Below are positions 45,442-54,162 of a stretch of DNA of 64,000 bases, piece after piece. Both the position numbers and the translations under genes were made by a program. Within the stretch, counting starts at the first letter, position 1, and every line of letters begins with the position of its first letter. Under the pieces are notes generated by a model. That model searched no databases. It was given only the letters and a program-made list of their open reading frames with translations, and was not told where the DNA came from. Source of the DNA: an uncultured Bacteroidia bacterium (GTDB lineage: Bacteria > Bacteroidota > Bacteroidia > Bacteroidales > Prolixibacteraceae). The stretch covers positions 1 through 64,000 of the forward strand of contig CAIUAN010000005.1 in assembly GCA_903897145.1 (NCBI GenBank). Direction: 5' to 3'.

Positions 45442-45443
45442 TT

Positions 45444-46181
45444 TCAGTGTTTTATTTTTTTTATTAAATTCGGATACAACTTTATCTTAACATAATTGAA
45501 TTGAGGCTCAATCTTTAATATTTCCTCGTAACTATTTTGTGCTTTTTCTAAATAACCTATTGATTCATAAACATTTGCAATTGAAACCAGCAAGCTCAAA
45601 TAATTCCAATCCAAAAGCATTTCATCCCTATTTTGTTCTAATTTAAATCGGGCTTTCGTATAATTCTGAATGGCTTTTAACTTATCTCCACCCATCAGGC
45701 TTGGTGCATGATAATAAACATTTCCCAATTGAACATATCCAAAATAGTCTAACGAATCCAGAGAGACAGCCTCTTTGGCACAAGTTATACTTTTAGAACC
45801 ATATAAAGGAGCTGCAAACATGTTAAGACCAATATGAAAACCATAGAAGGCGGAGCGATAACTGCTAATTTTAGCTGCATACAATTTCTTATTTACAATT
45901 AAATTCAAATTCCCCTCAGCAAGAGAAAGATATTTATTAGCTTCATCTTTTCGATTTTCTCCAATGCACCAACCGATATAACCATATTGATAATTAAGCA
46001 ATTCAAGTTTACTTGAATCATCTTTTGCCCCTATTCCGTGCATCCGTTCAATAACAGACTTCCAATCTCCCATTGAGCTCGCAATAAAAGCTTTGTAGAT
46101 ATCACTCTTTGTGCTAGCAAAACTCGGGCTATAGACAAGCCAAGCAAGCACAAAAACTATCCAATATCGCGACCTTTCCAT
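45444..46181 (-). CDS. Exported TPR-repeat protein in the carotenoid operon
   Basis: A 245-residue protein with a signal peptide (WIVFVLAWLVYSPSFASTKS) and helical repeats. Two are TPR-like: DYFGYVQLGNVYYHAPSLMGGDKLKAIQNYTKARFKLE near 150-190 and LLVSIANVYESIGYLEKAQNSYEEILKIEPQF near 200-235. No catalytic motif is visible. Its start overlaps the glycosyltransferase by 25 bases and its end is two bases before crtI, so it is translated with the pathway. A scaffold or chaperone role for pigment enzymes or for placing the pigment in the envelope is possible, but I do not know a characterised homologue. This is the least explained member of the operon. Confidence 0.75.
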   Translation of the reverse strand: MERSRYWIVFVLAWLVYSPSFASTKSDIYKAFIASSMGDWKSVIERMHGIGAKDDSSKLELLNYQYGYIGWCIGENRKDEANKYLSLAEGNLNLIVNKKLYAAKISSYRSAFYGFHIGLNMFAAPLYGSKSITCAKEAVSLDSLDYFGYVQLGNVYYHAPSLMGGDKLKAIQNYTKARFKLEQNRDEMLLDWNYLSLLVSIANVYESIGYLEKAQNSYEEILKIEPQFNYVKIKLYPNLIKKIKH

Positions 46182-47248
46182 AGAAAACCCGTAAAAAATT
46201 TCGACCTAAATGCGAGAATTAAAATAATCCCAATATTTAATTGCTGTGGAATCAGATAAATAATGTTATTCAAAATATTCTGATTGCTAGCTATTGAAAC
46301 TAGTACTCGCGTAATAATTAATATAACAAGATAAGCCATGGAAAGTTTGATTCCAAATGAAATAAAGATTGGAATAAATCCCCATGTAGTAATAAACCAG
46401 AAAAGCATAGAAACAACAAACGATCCTCCAAAAAATTCAGTCAAATTTTTCGAAAAGCCTTTAATCGAATCTTTGTAACCTTTATACATTCGGCACCGAA
46501 TAGAACCATCCCCTAGCAAGCAGGCTATCGAAACCTTAGCCGATTTATAATAACGAGCAATCGCAATATCTTCCACCTTATTACCCTTCTCTTTCTCATG
46601 CGGGTTTAAAAGCTTATACGTAGCCGAATTAAACAACATAAACTGTCCGTTTGCAGCTGCCAGAGAGGCAAATTTCAATTGTTGCACCAACGGAAGAGGA
46701 AGAAGTGTTAAAAGAATATAGTTCATAATTGGCACGGTAATCCTCTCTCCAATGCCGTGCATCTCTTGTTTCGGAAAAATAGTTAATAGTCCAAGATTTT
46801 TCTTTTGCATCCAATCAACAGCTGAACGAATAAATCCAGGTTTAATCCGAACGTCAGCATCCAAAAACAAGAAGTGATTACCCCGAGCCTGGTGAGATAA
46901 GCTATAACAAGCAAAATTTTTACCCAGCCAACCTTTTGGAAGATTTGTGGATTGAATCAGTTTGATTCGAGAATCATCCTTCGCAAACTGAGCAACGACG
47001 GCTGCAGTTTGATCATCTGAATCATCATCAAGAACTAAGATCTCCATATTAGCATCTTTAGACTCGACAAGATCACTCAAAAGCCGAGCAATATTATCCT
47101 CTTCATTACGCGCAGGGATTAAGATTGAAATCAAAGAATCGGAAGTAGGCAGGCCAATAGGAATATTCGTCCTAAAGATTGCATTAGATAACGCTACGCT
47201 AAATTGAATTAGCGCAAAACCCACTGCGATTAAAGACAAAATCATCAT
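46157..47248 (-). CDS. Glycosyltransferase family 2, probable carotenoid glycosyltransferase
   Basis: A 363-residue membrane protein. One N-terminal helix precedes a GT-A domain: SILIPARNEEDNIARLLSDL, ILVLDDDSDDQTAAVV, the LPKGWLGKNFACYSLSHQARG segment and the DAD metal site in LFLDADVRIKP (about residues 125-135), then three to four C-terminal helices. This layout, including the GW.GK..AC stretch, is that of CrtQ and CruG/CruC-type carotenoid glycosyltransferases and of HpnB-like proteins. Given CruF next to it, transfer of a sugar to a carotenoid hydroxyl is the best guess; the sugar is unknown. It overlaps the acyltransferase by 4 bases and the TPR gene by 25. Confidence 0.82.
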   Translation of the reverse strand: MMILSLIAVGFALIQFSVALSNAIFRTNIPIGLPTSDSLISILIPARNEEDNIARLLSDLVESKDANMEILVLDDDSDDQTAAVVAQFAKDDSRIKLIQSTNLPKGWLGKNFACYSLSHQARGNHFLFLDADVRIKPGFIRSAVDWMQKKNLGLLTIFPKQEMHGIGERITVPIMNYILLTLLPLPLVQQLKFASLAAANGQFMLFNSATYKLLNPHEKEKGNKVEDIAIARYYKSAKVSIACLLGDGSIRCRMYKGYKDSIKGFSKNLTEFFGGSFVVSMLFWFITTWGFIPIFISFGIKLSMAYLVILIITRVLVSIASNQNILNNIIYLIPQQLNIGIILILAFRSKFFTGFLWKGRDIG

Positions 47249-47874
47249 TGGTCTTGGTGCTTTAAGGCATTATTATGAACACATTCATTGAAGAATAAAT
47301 TATAGGCTTGATTGAGTGATTGAGCATCTAATTTAGCCTCAGTATATTCGGATACATACATGTAAATACCGGGCTTTCGGCTAGAAAAATAATCAACAAG
47401 ATTGACCATAAACAGAATCTGAATAGGTGTCTTCGCCGCAGACAGAATTCGCCCTATCCCCCCTTCAAATTGAATCTCCTTTTTATAGGAGGTTTCTATT
47501 TTTCCCTGAGGAAAAAGCAGCACCATATTCTGCTTTTCAGAGAGTATTTCAACCGTATAATTAATCGATTCGATCAAGCTTCTTGAGTTCTTACGAACCG
47601 AAAATCCACCTGTCTGATTAAAAAATGAGAATTTTTTCAATTGTTCTTCGAGCATCATAAAATGGAACTTACGCTTAAGAACGTTCACATTAAAATACAT
47701 GGCAAAAAAACCATCCCACCAACTAAAGTGATTCGCCAATAAAATAACGGGAGCTCCTTTTTCCACGTAATTTTCGATCACTTGCACTTGTCCAAAATGC
47801 CTTTTGATAATCCACCCTGCATAGAACTTAAAAAAGGGATATATCAAAAAATGATGTCGGGCTTTAAGGAGCAT
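47245..47874 (-). CDS. PlsC-type acyltransferase, probable carotenoid glycoside acyltransferase
   Basis: A 209-residue 1-acyl-glycerol-phosphate acyltransferase-fold protein. The catalytic NHFSWWDGFF is the H-x4-D motif, in LLANHFSWWDGFF; FPQGKIE is the substrate motif and TPIQILFMVN the later block. Its size and place fit CruD/CrtO-like enzymes that put a fatty acid on the sugar of carotenoid glycosides, though a general phospholipid role is possible. The track starts at a GTG 17 codons upstream inside cruF; the ATG at 47874 gives MLLKARHHFLIYPFFKFYAGW, the usual N-terminus for such proteins, and a 5-base gap after cruF. Confidence 0.82.
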   Translation of the reverse strand: MLLKARHHFLIYPFFKFYAGWIIKRHFGQVQVIENYVEKGAPVILLANHFSWWDGFFAMYFNVNVLKRKFHFMMLEEQLKKFSFFNQTGGFSVRKNSRSLIESINYTVEILSEKQNMVLLFPQGKIETSYKKEIQFEGGIGRILSAAKTPIQILFMVNLVDYFSSRKPGIYMYVSEYTEAKLDAQSLNQAYNLFFNECVHNNALKHQDQ

Positions 47875-47879
47875 AGATT

Positions 47880-48533
47880 CTATTTGATGAGGATTAGAAT
47901 AGCAACAAAGAAAACAAATTGACACACAAATATCACGGAAGCAACAGAGTTATCAGACTTGATTTTCATCAGTTTTAAAATGGCCTGAAACAGTAATGCA
48001 ATAATAAACCAGTCCAAATAATTTTTAAATGGAACAACACCTTGATCCCATGACCACATTTTTAATAAGGGGGCTACTTGTTCTAAAACCAAATCATAGA
48101 CAACCATCATTCCAGAAGCAACCAAAACGGAAAGCCAATTATCGCCAAAAACCTTTTGAGTTAAGGAGGCACTGCTATAAACAAGCATAACCCAATTGAG
48201 ACCAATCAGCAAGGGCGTGTTTAACACCTTAATCCCCAAAGCTTCACCATAATTATACGATCCAAAAATTTGGTGAGTATTTACACCAATCACTTCAAAT
48301 AAAATACTGAGGAAGAAAATAAGAGTAAAACCCGCTATGACTCGCCCTGAAAACACAGAACTATCGCAAAGCAGCATGGTTAAAAAACTCAAGACTAAAG
48401 CAAATGGGAATAATGCGATAAAAAGAGTTTGGGAAGTTGCTATACCGATTACTCCGACAATGTAAAACAAGATTACTACACCAATTACGTGCAGTTTATA
48501 TTGCTTTAAATAGTTGGAAATAGAATCAATCAT
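47880..48533 (-). CDS. cruF: CruF-type carotenoid 1',2'-hydratase (DUF422)
   Basis: A 217-residue membrane protein with seven to eight helices. It carries the CruF/DUF422 marks: FEVIGVNTHQIFGSYNYGEALGIKVLNTPLLIGLNWVMLVYSS, and further on MMVVYDLVLEQVAPLLKMWSWDQG, with conserved acidic residues in membrane helices. The family adds water across the terminal double bond of acyclic (psi) carotenoid ends, giving a 1'-hydroxyl, and occurs in myxol, bacterioruberin and salinixanthin-type pathways. The next gene downstream is the acyltransferase. It is 11 bases after the cyclase gene. Confidence 0.88.
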   Translation of the reverse strand: MIDSISNYLKQYKLHVIGVVILFYIVGVIGIATSQTLFIALFPFALVLSFLTMLLCDSSVFSGRVIAGFTLIFFLSILFEVIGVNTHQIFGSYNYGEALGIKVLNTPLLIGLNWVMLVYSSASLTQKVFGDNWLSVLVASGMMVVYDLVLEQVAPLLKMWSWDQGVVPFKNYLDWFIIALLFQAILKLMKIKSDNSVASVIFVCQFVFFVAILILIK

Positions 48534-48544
48534 AACTTTATAAA

Positions 48545-49246
48545 TTATTCACTTAAAGATTTTCGATTAAACCAAATAACCAATCGATTGACAACAATAA
48601 GGTTAAGCAAAATCAAGCTAAATGCATAACTAATATCTTCAACTGGAACTGTGCCGATTCTAATCCCAAGATTTTGCGCGTTGTTATACCATACCACTGG
48701 TTCGGCGATAAAGCTACCAGTCAAGACCGAATTAACCAAGAAAAATGGGATTAAGATGACACAAAAAGTAAAATAATAACGACGAAGCATTTCGAATTCA
48801 CGGAGCCAAGCCCAAATTATTGAGATTATAGCTACTGAAAGGTATATTGAAGTATAGGCTTTATTGAGATTAGAAATTACCAAAGCGAGTAAGCCAATAA
48901 TGAGAACTATATTGAGCACTTGAGTAGACAAACGGCTCAAGCGAACCTTTGGAAAGAGATAAATCAGGGTATCGTGCAAGAATATGCTTGCATAAGGGAT
49001 GACGATAAAAAACAGACACTCCTCTAGTGGGAGATTAAAGATCAGGATACCAGAATGATATTTTTGATTAAATCCCCAAAAACCAGATTTTGTAAACCAA
49101 ACATCACCTAACACATAAAAGATACCAACAAAAATAAGAGATAGTCCAACAACTTTTAACTTCGGATAAAAATTCAATTTACGGTCGTAGCTATACAACA
49201 ATGGGATAATGATGGTTAGAATTTCAAGAGCCAAATAAACAGACAT
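48545..49246 (-). CDS. crtYcd: Lycopene cyclase, fused CrtYc-CrtYd type
   Basis: A 233-residue protein with seven predicted helices made of two related halves. Each half holds the hallmark acidic motif: PLEECLFF at residues 73-80 and PVEDISYAF at 201-209. In actinobacteria the two halves are separate genes (crtYc and crtYd); here they are one chain, as in several Bacteroidota, haloarchaea and fungi. It should convert a psi end of lycopene to a beta ring, giving gamma- or beta-carotene. It lies between crtB (11 bases) and cruF (11 bases). Confidence 0.9.
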   Translation of the reverse strand: MSVYLALEILTIIIPLLYSYDRKLNFYPKLKVVGLSLIFVGIFYVLGDVWFTKSGFWGFNQKYHSGILIFNLPLEECLFFIVIPYASIFLHDTLIYLFPKVRLSRLSTQVLNIVLIIGLLALVISNLNKAYTSIYLSVAIISIIWAWLREFEMLRRYYFTFCVILIPFFLVNSVLTGSFIAEPVVWYNNAQNLGIRIGTVPVEDISYAFSLILLNLIVVNRLVIWFNRKSLSE

Positions 49247-49257
49247 AATCGTGCTAC

Positions 49258-50103
49258 TTAAATCATTTTTAGCTTATGAACAATAATTGCCTTGATAAGC
49301 AGAATAGTTTTTCTAAATCCAGAGACACTTACTCGACCAGCCAGAACCTGAGAAGCAGAAGTATTTTTAAGCAAGACGACCAACCGCTGATAGTAATAGT
49401 AAGCGATTAAAACGGCCAGCTGTGAATTGAAGGGCAATTTTAGAATTCCCAAACGAGCAGATTTAAAATCTTGCTCAATATCTTTTATGATCGTCAATTT
49501 CATTTCATCATCAAAAGTTCCTTGTCCCATCTCAGGGAAATATTGACGCTCCAAAAATTCGGTATCACTGCGTAGATCACGCAAAAAATTAACTTTCTGA
49601 AAAGCAGAACCTAAGCGCATTGCTGGATCTTTTAATGACTCAAACATCTGACGATCTCCATTTGTGAATACCGACAAACACATCAATCCGACTACATCGG
49701 CTGATCCATAAATGTAAAGATCGATCTCCGACTTGGTCGTATATTTTGTTTTATGCAAATCAGATCGCATGCTAAATAGGAAAGCCTGAATCAGATCATC
49801 CGAAATGGAATATTTCTTTACGGTTAATTGAAAAGAGTGGAGCACAAGATTTAGGCTCACCCCATTTTTAAATGCTTCGTAGTAATCCGCTTCAAATTTA
49901 TCCAATAATGTCTCCTTGTCGTGCAGCAGAAAGGTGTCGACAATTTCATCGGCAAGTCGAACGAAGCCATAAATACTGTGAATAGCCATCTGAACTTCCT
50001 TGTCAAGAAAGCTAACAGCAATAGAGAAGGAAGTACTGTAGTTGCGAGTAACTAGCTTACTTACCTTGAAAGAAACTTGATCGTAAAGTGGGTCTGTATC
50101 CAT
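49258..50103 (-). CDS. crtB: Phytoene synthase CrtB
   Basis: A 281-residue enzyme joining two geranylgeranyl diphosphates to phytoene. Both aspartate-rich sites are visible: ADEIVD (Asp52, Asp56) and FLRDLRSDTEFLERQYFP (Asp176, Asp180), with GSADVVGLMCL between. The protein start MDTDPLYDQVSFKVSKLVTRNYSTSFS is the usual one, so I use the ATG at 50103; the track ORF begins eight codons earlier at 50127, also an ATG. It is the first gene of the operon crtB-crtYcd-cruF-AT-GT-TPR-crtI. No geranylgeranyl diphosphate synthase is present in the window. Confidence 0.94.
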   Translation of the reverse strand: MDTDPLYDQVSFKVSKLVTRNYSTSFSIAVSFLDKEVQMAIHSIYGFVRLADEIVDTFLLHDKETLLDKFEADYYEAFKNGVSLNLVLHSFQLTVKKYSISDDLIQAFLFSMRSDLHKTKYTTKSEIDLYIYGSADVVGLMCLSVFTNGDRQMFESLKDPAMRLGSAFQKVNFLRDLRSDTEFLERQYFPEMGQGTFDDEMKLTIIKDIEQDFKSARLGILKLPFNSQLAVLIAYYYYQRLVVLLKNTSASQVLAGRVSVSGFRKTILLIKAIIVHKLKMI

Positions 50104-50250
50104 CTCTCTTAAACTAAAAATACACATTTCATGCTTTAATAAAACAATGAAATCGATTAATTGTTTTTCAATAAAAAAACCAATTAAGTCTTAAACTAAA
50201 TTAGGAAATTTAATCGAGAAAAAAGAATCTAGAAAAAGAGCATTTCAAAT

Positions 50251-52197
50251 CTATGGAGTCGTTACACGAACAATACGTTTCTTCAGCTGCTGCTCGATAA
50301 CAATAGGGACTTTTTCTTCAATTACATTCGAAGAGTCGAGACCCAATGCTTTCACATCATTGATACTCACTTTACGAATAAAATTATGTATTGCCATGAT
50401 AAAACTCTGTTGAAGAGGGAGCTGATAATCGCTAATAAGTATCCGATCAAGGTTTACATAAAGACAATCCGCAGGAATATTATGCGATTTTAGAGAATCG
50501 TATTGACTAACCATGCTAATCTCTCCACTTTTCACCAAATCATCAATAATCTCCTTGAAATAGAGGTTTATTTTTCGCTCAACCTTAAAGCCTAATCTAA
50601 AGTCCACTTTAATTAAAACGCCAGGAATGACATGATGAATCACATATTCAAACGTATTTGGAGTTTCTAAATTATCGATATGAAGGAACCAATAAGTATT
50701 AGCTCTTTTAGGATGCTTATTAAAAATCGAATACATAATTTTCGATTCTATCTGATCGCGTCGATTAGCTTTGGTAATATAAATTAAGTTCGTTGCAATC
50801 TTAGGCACGGAGGTATCAGCACTTAAGGCTCTAAAGATTCCTGGATCTTTATTTAAATTAACAAAACTGATATATTTATTTTTAATCTTACGTCCGAAAT
50901 ACCAACCATACATCACAACAAAGAACAACAATGCTAAGGCAATCGTTAACCATCCTCCATTGGCAAACTTATGCAGATTCGCGTATAAGAATGTACCTTC
51001 AATAGATAAGAATACAGTTAGAAGTAAGATGATATAAGCCATATGAACCTTGCGACTTCTCAGATGATAAGCCAACAATGAGGTTGTCATAATCATGGTA
51101 ATGGTAATAGAGAGACCATAGGCAGCTTCCATCTTTGATGATTCGCCAAAATAGATCACCACAAAAGTACAGGCAATCCATAGAAACCAGTTCACGAAAG
51201 GGACATAAACCTGTCCCTTAATATCGGTCGGATAACTAATTCTAATCTTAGGCCAAATATTCAAAGAAACAGCTTCACTGATTAAGGTATAAGAACCACT
51301 AATTAACGCTTGGCTTGCGATAATAGCGGCCGCTGTAGCAATGATCACACCTGGCAGCAGAAACCAAGCAGGCATAATGGCAAAGAATGGATTAGCACTA
51401 TTCATATGATCCAGGTGATTAAGCAAATAAGCACCTTGTCCAAAATAATTTAATAACAACGAGATCTTCACAAAAACCCAAGAGATTCGAATATTTTTAA
51501 TTCCACAATGACCAAGATCGGAATATAAGGCTTCAGCACCAGTCGTGGCAAGGAATACTGCACCAAGTAGAATTACGGCATTCGGAAATTCAGTGATAAA
51601 TCGGATGGCATAGATTGGATTGATTGCGGCAAAAATACTTGGGTCATTTACCAAAAAATTCAGACCTAAAATGGCCAGCATTGTAAACCAGAGTAACATG
51701 ACAGGTCCGAAAACTTTACCCATAAATCCAGTCCCAAATTGCTGAAAGAAAAATAAGATTGTCAATATTGAAAGGACTACAGGAACGACAGGTATATGAG
51801 GTGATATTAACTTCAACCCTTCAACAGCTGAAGTAACAGTAATAGAAGGTGTGATAATCCCATCCGCAAGAAGTGCACTACCACCAATCATCGTCAGAAT
51901 GGCAACCCAATTATTTTTCTTTTTAATTAGGGCAAACAGGGCAAAAATCCCACCCTCACCGTGGTTATCTGCGCGAAGGGTGATTATCACATATTTGATG
52001 GTAGTCTGAAGCGTAAGAGTCCAGAATATACAAGACAATGCGCCAAAAATCAACTCACGACTAAATTCTGTTGAAGCACCAATAATGGCACTCATCGTAT
52101 ACAGTGGACTTGTTCCAAGATCACCAAAAACGATTCCTAACGTGATAATTAAGCCGGCAAACGATACTTTTTCTATGCCGCTATGATGTTTATCCAT
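50251..52197 (-). CDS. kup: KUP/Trk-type low-affinity potassium transporter
   Basis: A 648-residue protein with 12 membrane helices (about residues 12-440) and a C-terminal cytoplasmic domain of about 200 residues. The family start GIVFGDLGTSPLYTMSAIIG is clear, as are HGEGGIFALFALIKKK, GDSALLADGIITPSITVTSAVEGLK (here GGSALLADG) and LYSDLGHCG. It takes up K+ with H+ symport. It is a single gene with its own promoter, downstream of nothing obviously related, and separated from crtB by 147 bases. Confidence 0.95.
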   Translation of the reverse strand: MDKHHSGIEKVSFAGLIITLGIVFGDLGTSPLYTMSAIIGASTEFSRELIFGALSCIFWTLTLQTTIKYVIITLRADNHGEGGIFALFALIKKKNNWVAILTMIGGSALLADGIITPSITVTSAVEGLKLISPHIPVVPVVLSILTILFFFQQFGTGFMGKVFGPVMLLWFTMLAILGLNFLVNDPSIFAAINPIYAIRFITEFPNAVILLGAVFLATTGAEALYSDLGHCGIKNIRISWVFVKISLLLNYFGQGAYLLNHLDHMNSANPFFAIMPAWFLLPGVIIATAAAIIASQALISGSYTLISEAVSLNIWPKIRISYPTDIKGQVYVPFVNWFLWIACTFVVIYFGESSKMEAAYGLSITITMIMTTSLLAYHLRSRKVHMAYIILLLTVFLSIEGTFLYANLHKFANGGWLTIALALLFFVVMYGWYFGRKIKNKYISFVNLNKDPGIFRALSADTSVPKIATNLIYITKANRRDQIESKIMYSIFNKHPKRANTYWFLHIDNLETPNTFEYVIHHVIPGVLIKVDFRLGFKVERKINLYFKEIIDDLVKSGEISMVSQYDSLKSHNIPADCLYVNLDRILISDYQLPLQQSFIMAIHNFIRKVSINDVKALGLDSSNVIEEKVPIVIEQQLKKRIVRVTTP

Positions 52198-52242
52198 GAT
52201 GTTAACCTAATATTCTATAAGTGTTTTATTAAAAAACAAGGA

Positions 52243-52250
52243 CAAATGTA
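52243..52250 (-). promoter_or_regulatory. -7 element TACATTTG for kup
   Basis: Read on the minus strand, TACATTTG matches TAnnTTTG, 45 bases before the kup ATG. A TTTTG lies 22 bases upstream (at 52273-52277), slightly more than the normal 19-21 spacing. Confidence 0.45.
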
Positions 52251-52364
52251 AGCACAAAATTGAAAAATTATCCAAAATTGGCGTGAATAAAGTCGCAAAC
52301 CCTGAAAAAACGAGTCGTATCCAATCGCAACTTTCTGTTATCCAACAACCTATGCTAAATACAA

Positions 52365-52387
52365 TTGTTGAATATAATATTTAACAA
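52365..52387. repeat. AT-rich inverted repeat in the kup-serS gap
   Basis: TTGTTGAATATAATATTTAACAA is nearly self-complementary (one G-U type mismatch pair and the centre). It lies 60 bases after the serS stop, inside a 249-base gap. It could end the serS transcript or act as an operator for kup; it has no T run, so I do not call it a terminator. Confidence 0.35.
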
Positions 52388-52446
52388 TCATCAAATGTAG
52401 AAGGGTGATTTAACAACTTGAAGTACTCTTTAATCCGCCTTGCAAC

Positions 52447-53724
52447 CTAATTAATAATCTCGCAGCCACCTAGGTAAGGGACCAATACTTTCGGAACGAC
52501 TATTCCTTCAGGCGTCTGATAGTTTTCGAGTATTGCAGCCACGATTCGAGGCAACGCTAATGCACTGCCATTTAAAGTGTGTGCTATCTGTGGTTTTGAG
52601 GCGCCATCTTCCCGAAAACGAAGCTTTAAACGAGTCGCTTGAAATGATTCAAAATTTGAAACCGATGAGACCTCCAACCAACGTTCTTGAGCTGCCGACC
52701 ACACCTCAAAATCATAGGTTAACGAAGAGGTAAAGCTCATATCACCACCACACAAACGTAGAATACGGTATGGGAGCCCTAGCTTTTCGACTAAAGACTG
52801 AACATAATCAACCATATCTTTTAGTGATTCGTATGATTTATCAGGATGTGCTACCTGTACGATCTCCACCTTATCAAATTGATGTAGGCGATTTAGGCCT
52901 CTAACATCTTTGCCATACGAACCGGCTTCGCGGCGGAAACAGGCAGAATAAGCCGTTGTTTTAATTGGAAGATCCTTGCCCTCCACGATGGCATCGCGAA
53001 AGATATTTGTGACCGGAACCTCCGCTGTTGGGATTAGGTATAGATTATCGGTACTGTCATGATACATCTGTCCCTCTTTATCAGGAAGCTGACCAGTACC
53101 AAAGCCAGAAGCCTCGTTGACAAGATAGGGTGGTTGCACTTCGAGGTAACCCTTTTCACGTGCTTGATCGAGGAAGAAATTAATTAAAGCTCGCTGAATT
53201 CTTGCTCCAAAACCCTTATAAACAGGGAAGCCGGCGCCAGTTATTTTTACTCCAAGTTCAAAGTCTATTAGATCATATTGAGCCGCCAATTCCCAATGAG
53301 GCTTAGCACCAGCAGGCAAATTAGGCATTGTTCCTCCTGTAGCAACAACTTCATTATCTTCTGCCCCTTTTCCTTTAAGGACTAAAGCTGATGGAAGATT
53401 TGGTAGTTGTACTTGAAGCTGAGCCAATTCGGCATCGATCACTGCAAATTGCTCTTCAAAAATTCGAATCTGCTCTTTTAGCTCAACAGTTTTTTGTTTT
53501 GCAAGCTCAACTTCACTCTGCTTACCTTCTTTAATAAGCTGCCCAATCTCTTTCGAGATTTTATTCATCTCGGCCTTCTGAATTTCAGAATCGTTTTGAA
53601 CCTCATTGCGTCTTTTGTAGAGCGCAATAACTTTTTCAACGATTGCCCGAGCGTCAAATCGCTTAACGGCGAGTTTCTCAATTACTAAATCAGGATTATC
53701 CTGTATGAATTTCAAATTTAACAT
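52447..53724 (-). CDS. serS: Seryl-tRNA synthetase
   Basis: A 425-residue class II synthetase. The N-terminal part is the long antiparallel coiled coil that grips the tRNA variable arm (about 30-100). Motif 2 is CFRREAGSYGKDVRGLNRLHQFDKVEI near 270 and motif 3 is HTLNGSALALPRIVAAILENYQ near 385. Length is normal. It charges the tRNA-Ser at 17832 among others. It is downstream of rplU-rpmA but separated from them by a terminator, and has its own -7 box. Confidence 0.97.
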   Translation of the reverse strand: MLNLKFIQDNPDLVIEKLAVKRFDARAIVEKVIALYKRRNEVQNDSEIQKAEMNKISKEIGQLIKEGKQSEVELAKQKTVELKEQIRIFEEQFAVIDAELAQLQVQLPNLPSALVLKGKGAEDNEVVATGGTMPNLPAGAKPHWELAAQYDLIDFELGVKITGAGFPVYKGFGARIQRALINFFLDQAREKGYLEVQPPYLVNEASGFGTGQLPDKEGQMYHDSTDNLYLIPTAEVPVTNIFRDAIVEGKDLPIKTTAYSACFRREAGSYGKDVRGLNRLHQFDKVEIVQVAHPDKSYESLKDMVDYVQSLVEKLGLPYRILRLCGGDMSFTSSLTYDFEVWSAAQERWLEVSSVSNFESFQATRLKLRFREDGASKPQIAHTLNGSALALPRIVAAILENYQTPEGIVVPKVLVPYLGGCEIIN

Positions 53725-53796
53725 AGCTTCAATCTCAAAATTAATGTTTTAGAAATAGAACTGTCATCTGTCTAATTCCATCAACCATTGTGCAAA

Positions 53797-53804
53797 CAAA
53801 AGTA
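53797..53804 (-). promoter_or_regulatory. -7 element TACTTTTG for serS
   Basis: Read on the minus strand, TACTTTTG is a full match to TAnnTTTG, 72 bases before the serS ATG, just after the rpmA terminator T run. No standard -33 TTG is visible. Confidence 0.45.
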
Positions 53805-53807
53805 CAA

Positions 53808-53856
53808 ATAAAAAATCTCCTGTCTCATTACAACAGTAATAAAACAGGAGATTTAA
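53808..53856 (-). terminator. Rho-independent terminator of rplU-rpmA
   Basis: The stem aaatctcctgt / acaggagattt (11 bp) with a 20-base loop is followed on the minus strand by TTTTTATTTG. It lies 21 bases after the rpmA stop. Confidence 0.85.
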
Positions 53857-53876
53857 ATTTCTAAATGAATCAGTAT

Positions 53877-54143
53877 TTACTCTACTGATTTAAATGGCAG
53901 AACAGAAACGTATGATTTGTCATTTCTTTTCTTTTGGAATGTAACAGTACCATCGATCAAAGCGAATAGCGTATGATCTCTACCGATTCCAACATTTGCA
54001 CCTGGATGATGAGCTGTTCCGCGTTGACGAATAAGAATATTCCCCGCAGTTGCAGCTTGTCCTCCATAAATTTTTACGCCTAGGCGTTTACTTTGAGATT
54101 CGCGACCGTTCTTTGAACTACCGGCTCCTTTTTTATGTGCCAT
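53877..54143 (-). CDS. rpmA: 50S ribosomal protein L27
   Basis: An 88-residue basic protein with [52 protein letters not shown], the standard bL27 pattern. Its N-terminal tail reaches the peptidyl transferase centre. There is no extra N-terminal extension of the kind that Firmicutes cleave. It follows rplU by 19 bases, the usual L21-L27 pair. Confidence 0.98.
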   Translation of the reverse strand: MAHKKGAGSSKNGRESQSKRLGVKIYGGQAATAGNILIRQRGTAHHPGANVGIGRDHTLFALIDGTVTFQKKRNDKSYVSVLPFKSVE

Positions 54144-54162
54144 GGATAATCTTTTTTAAAAT

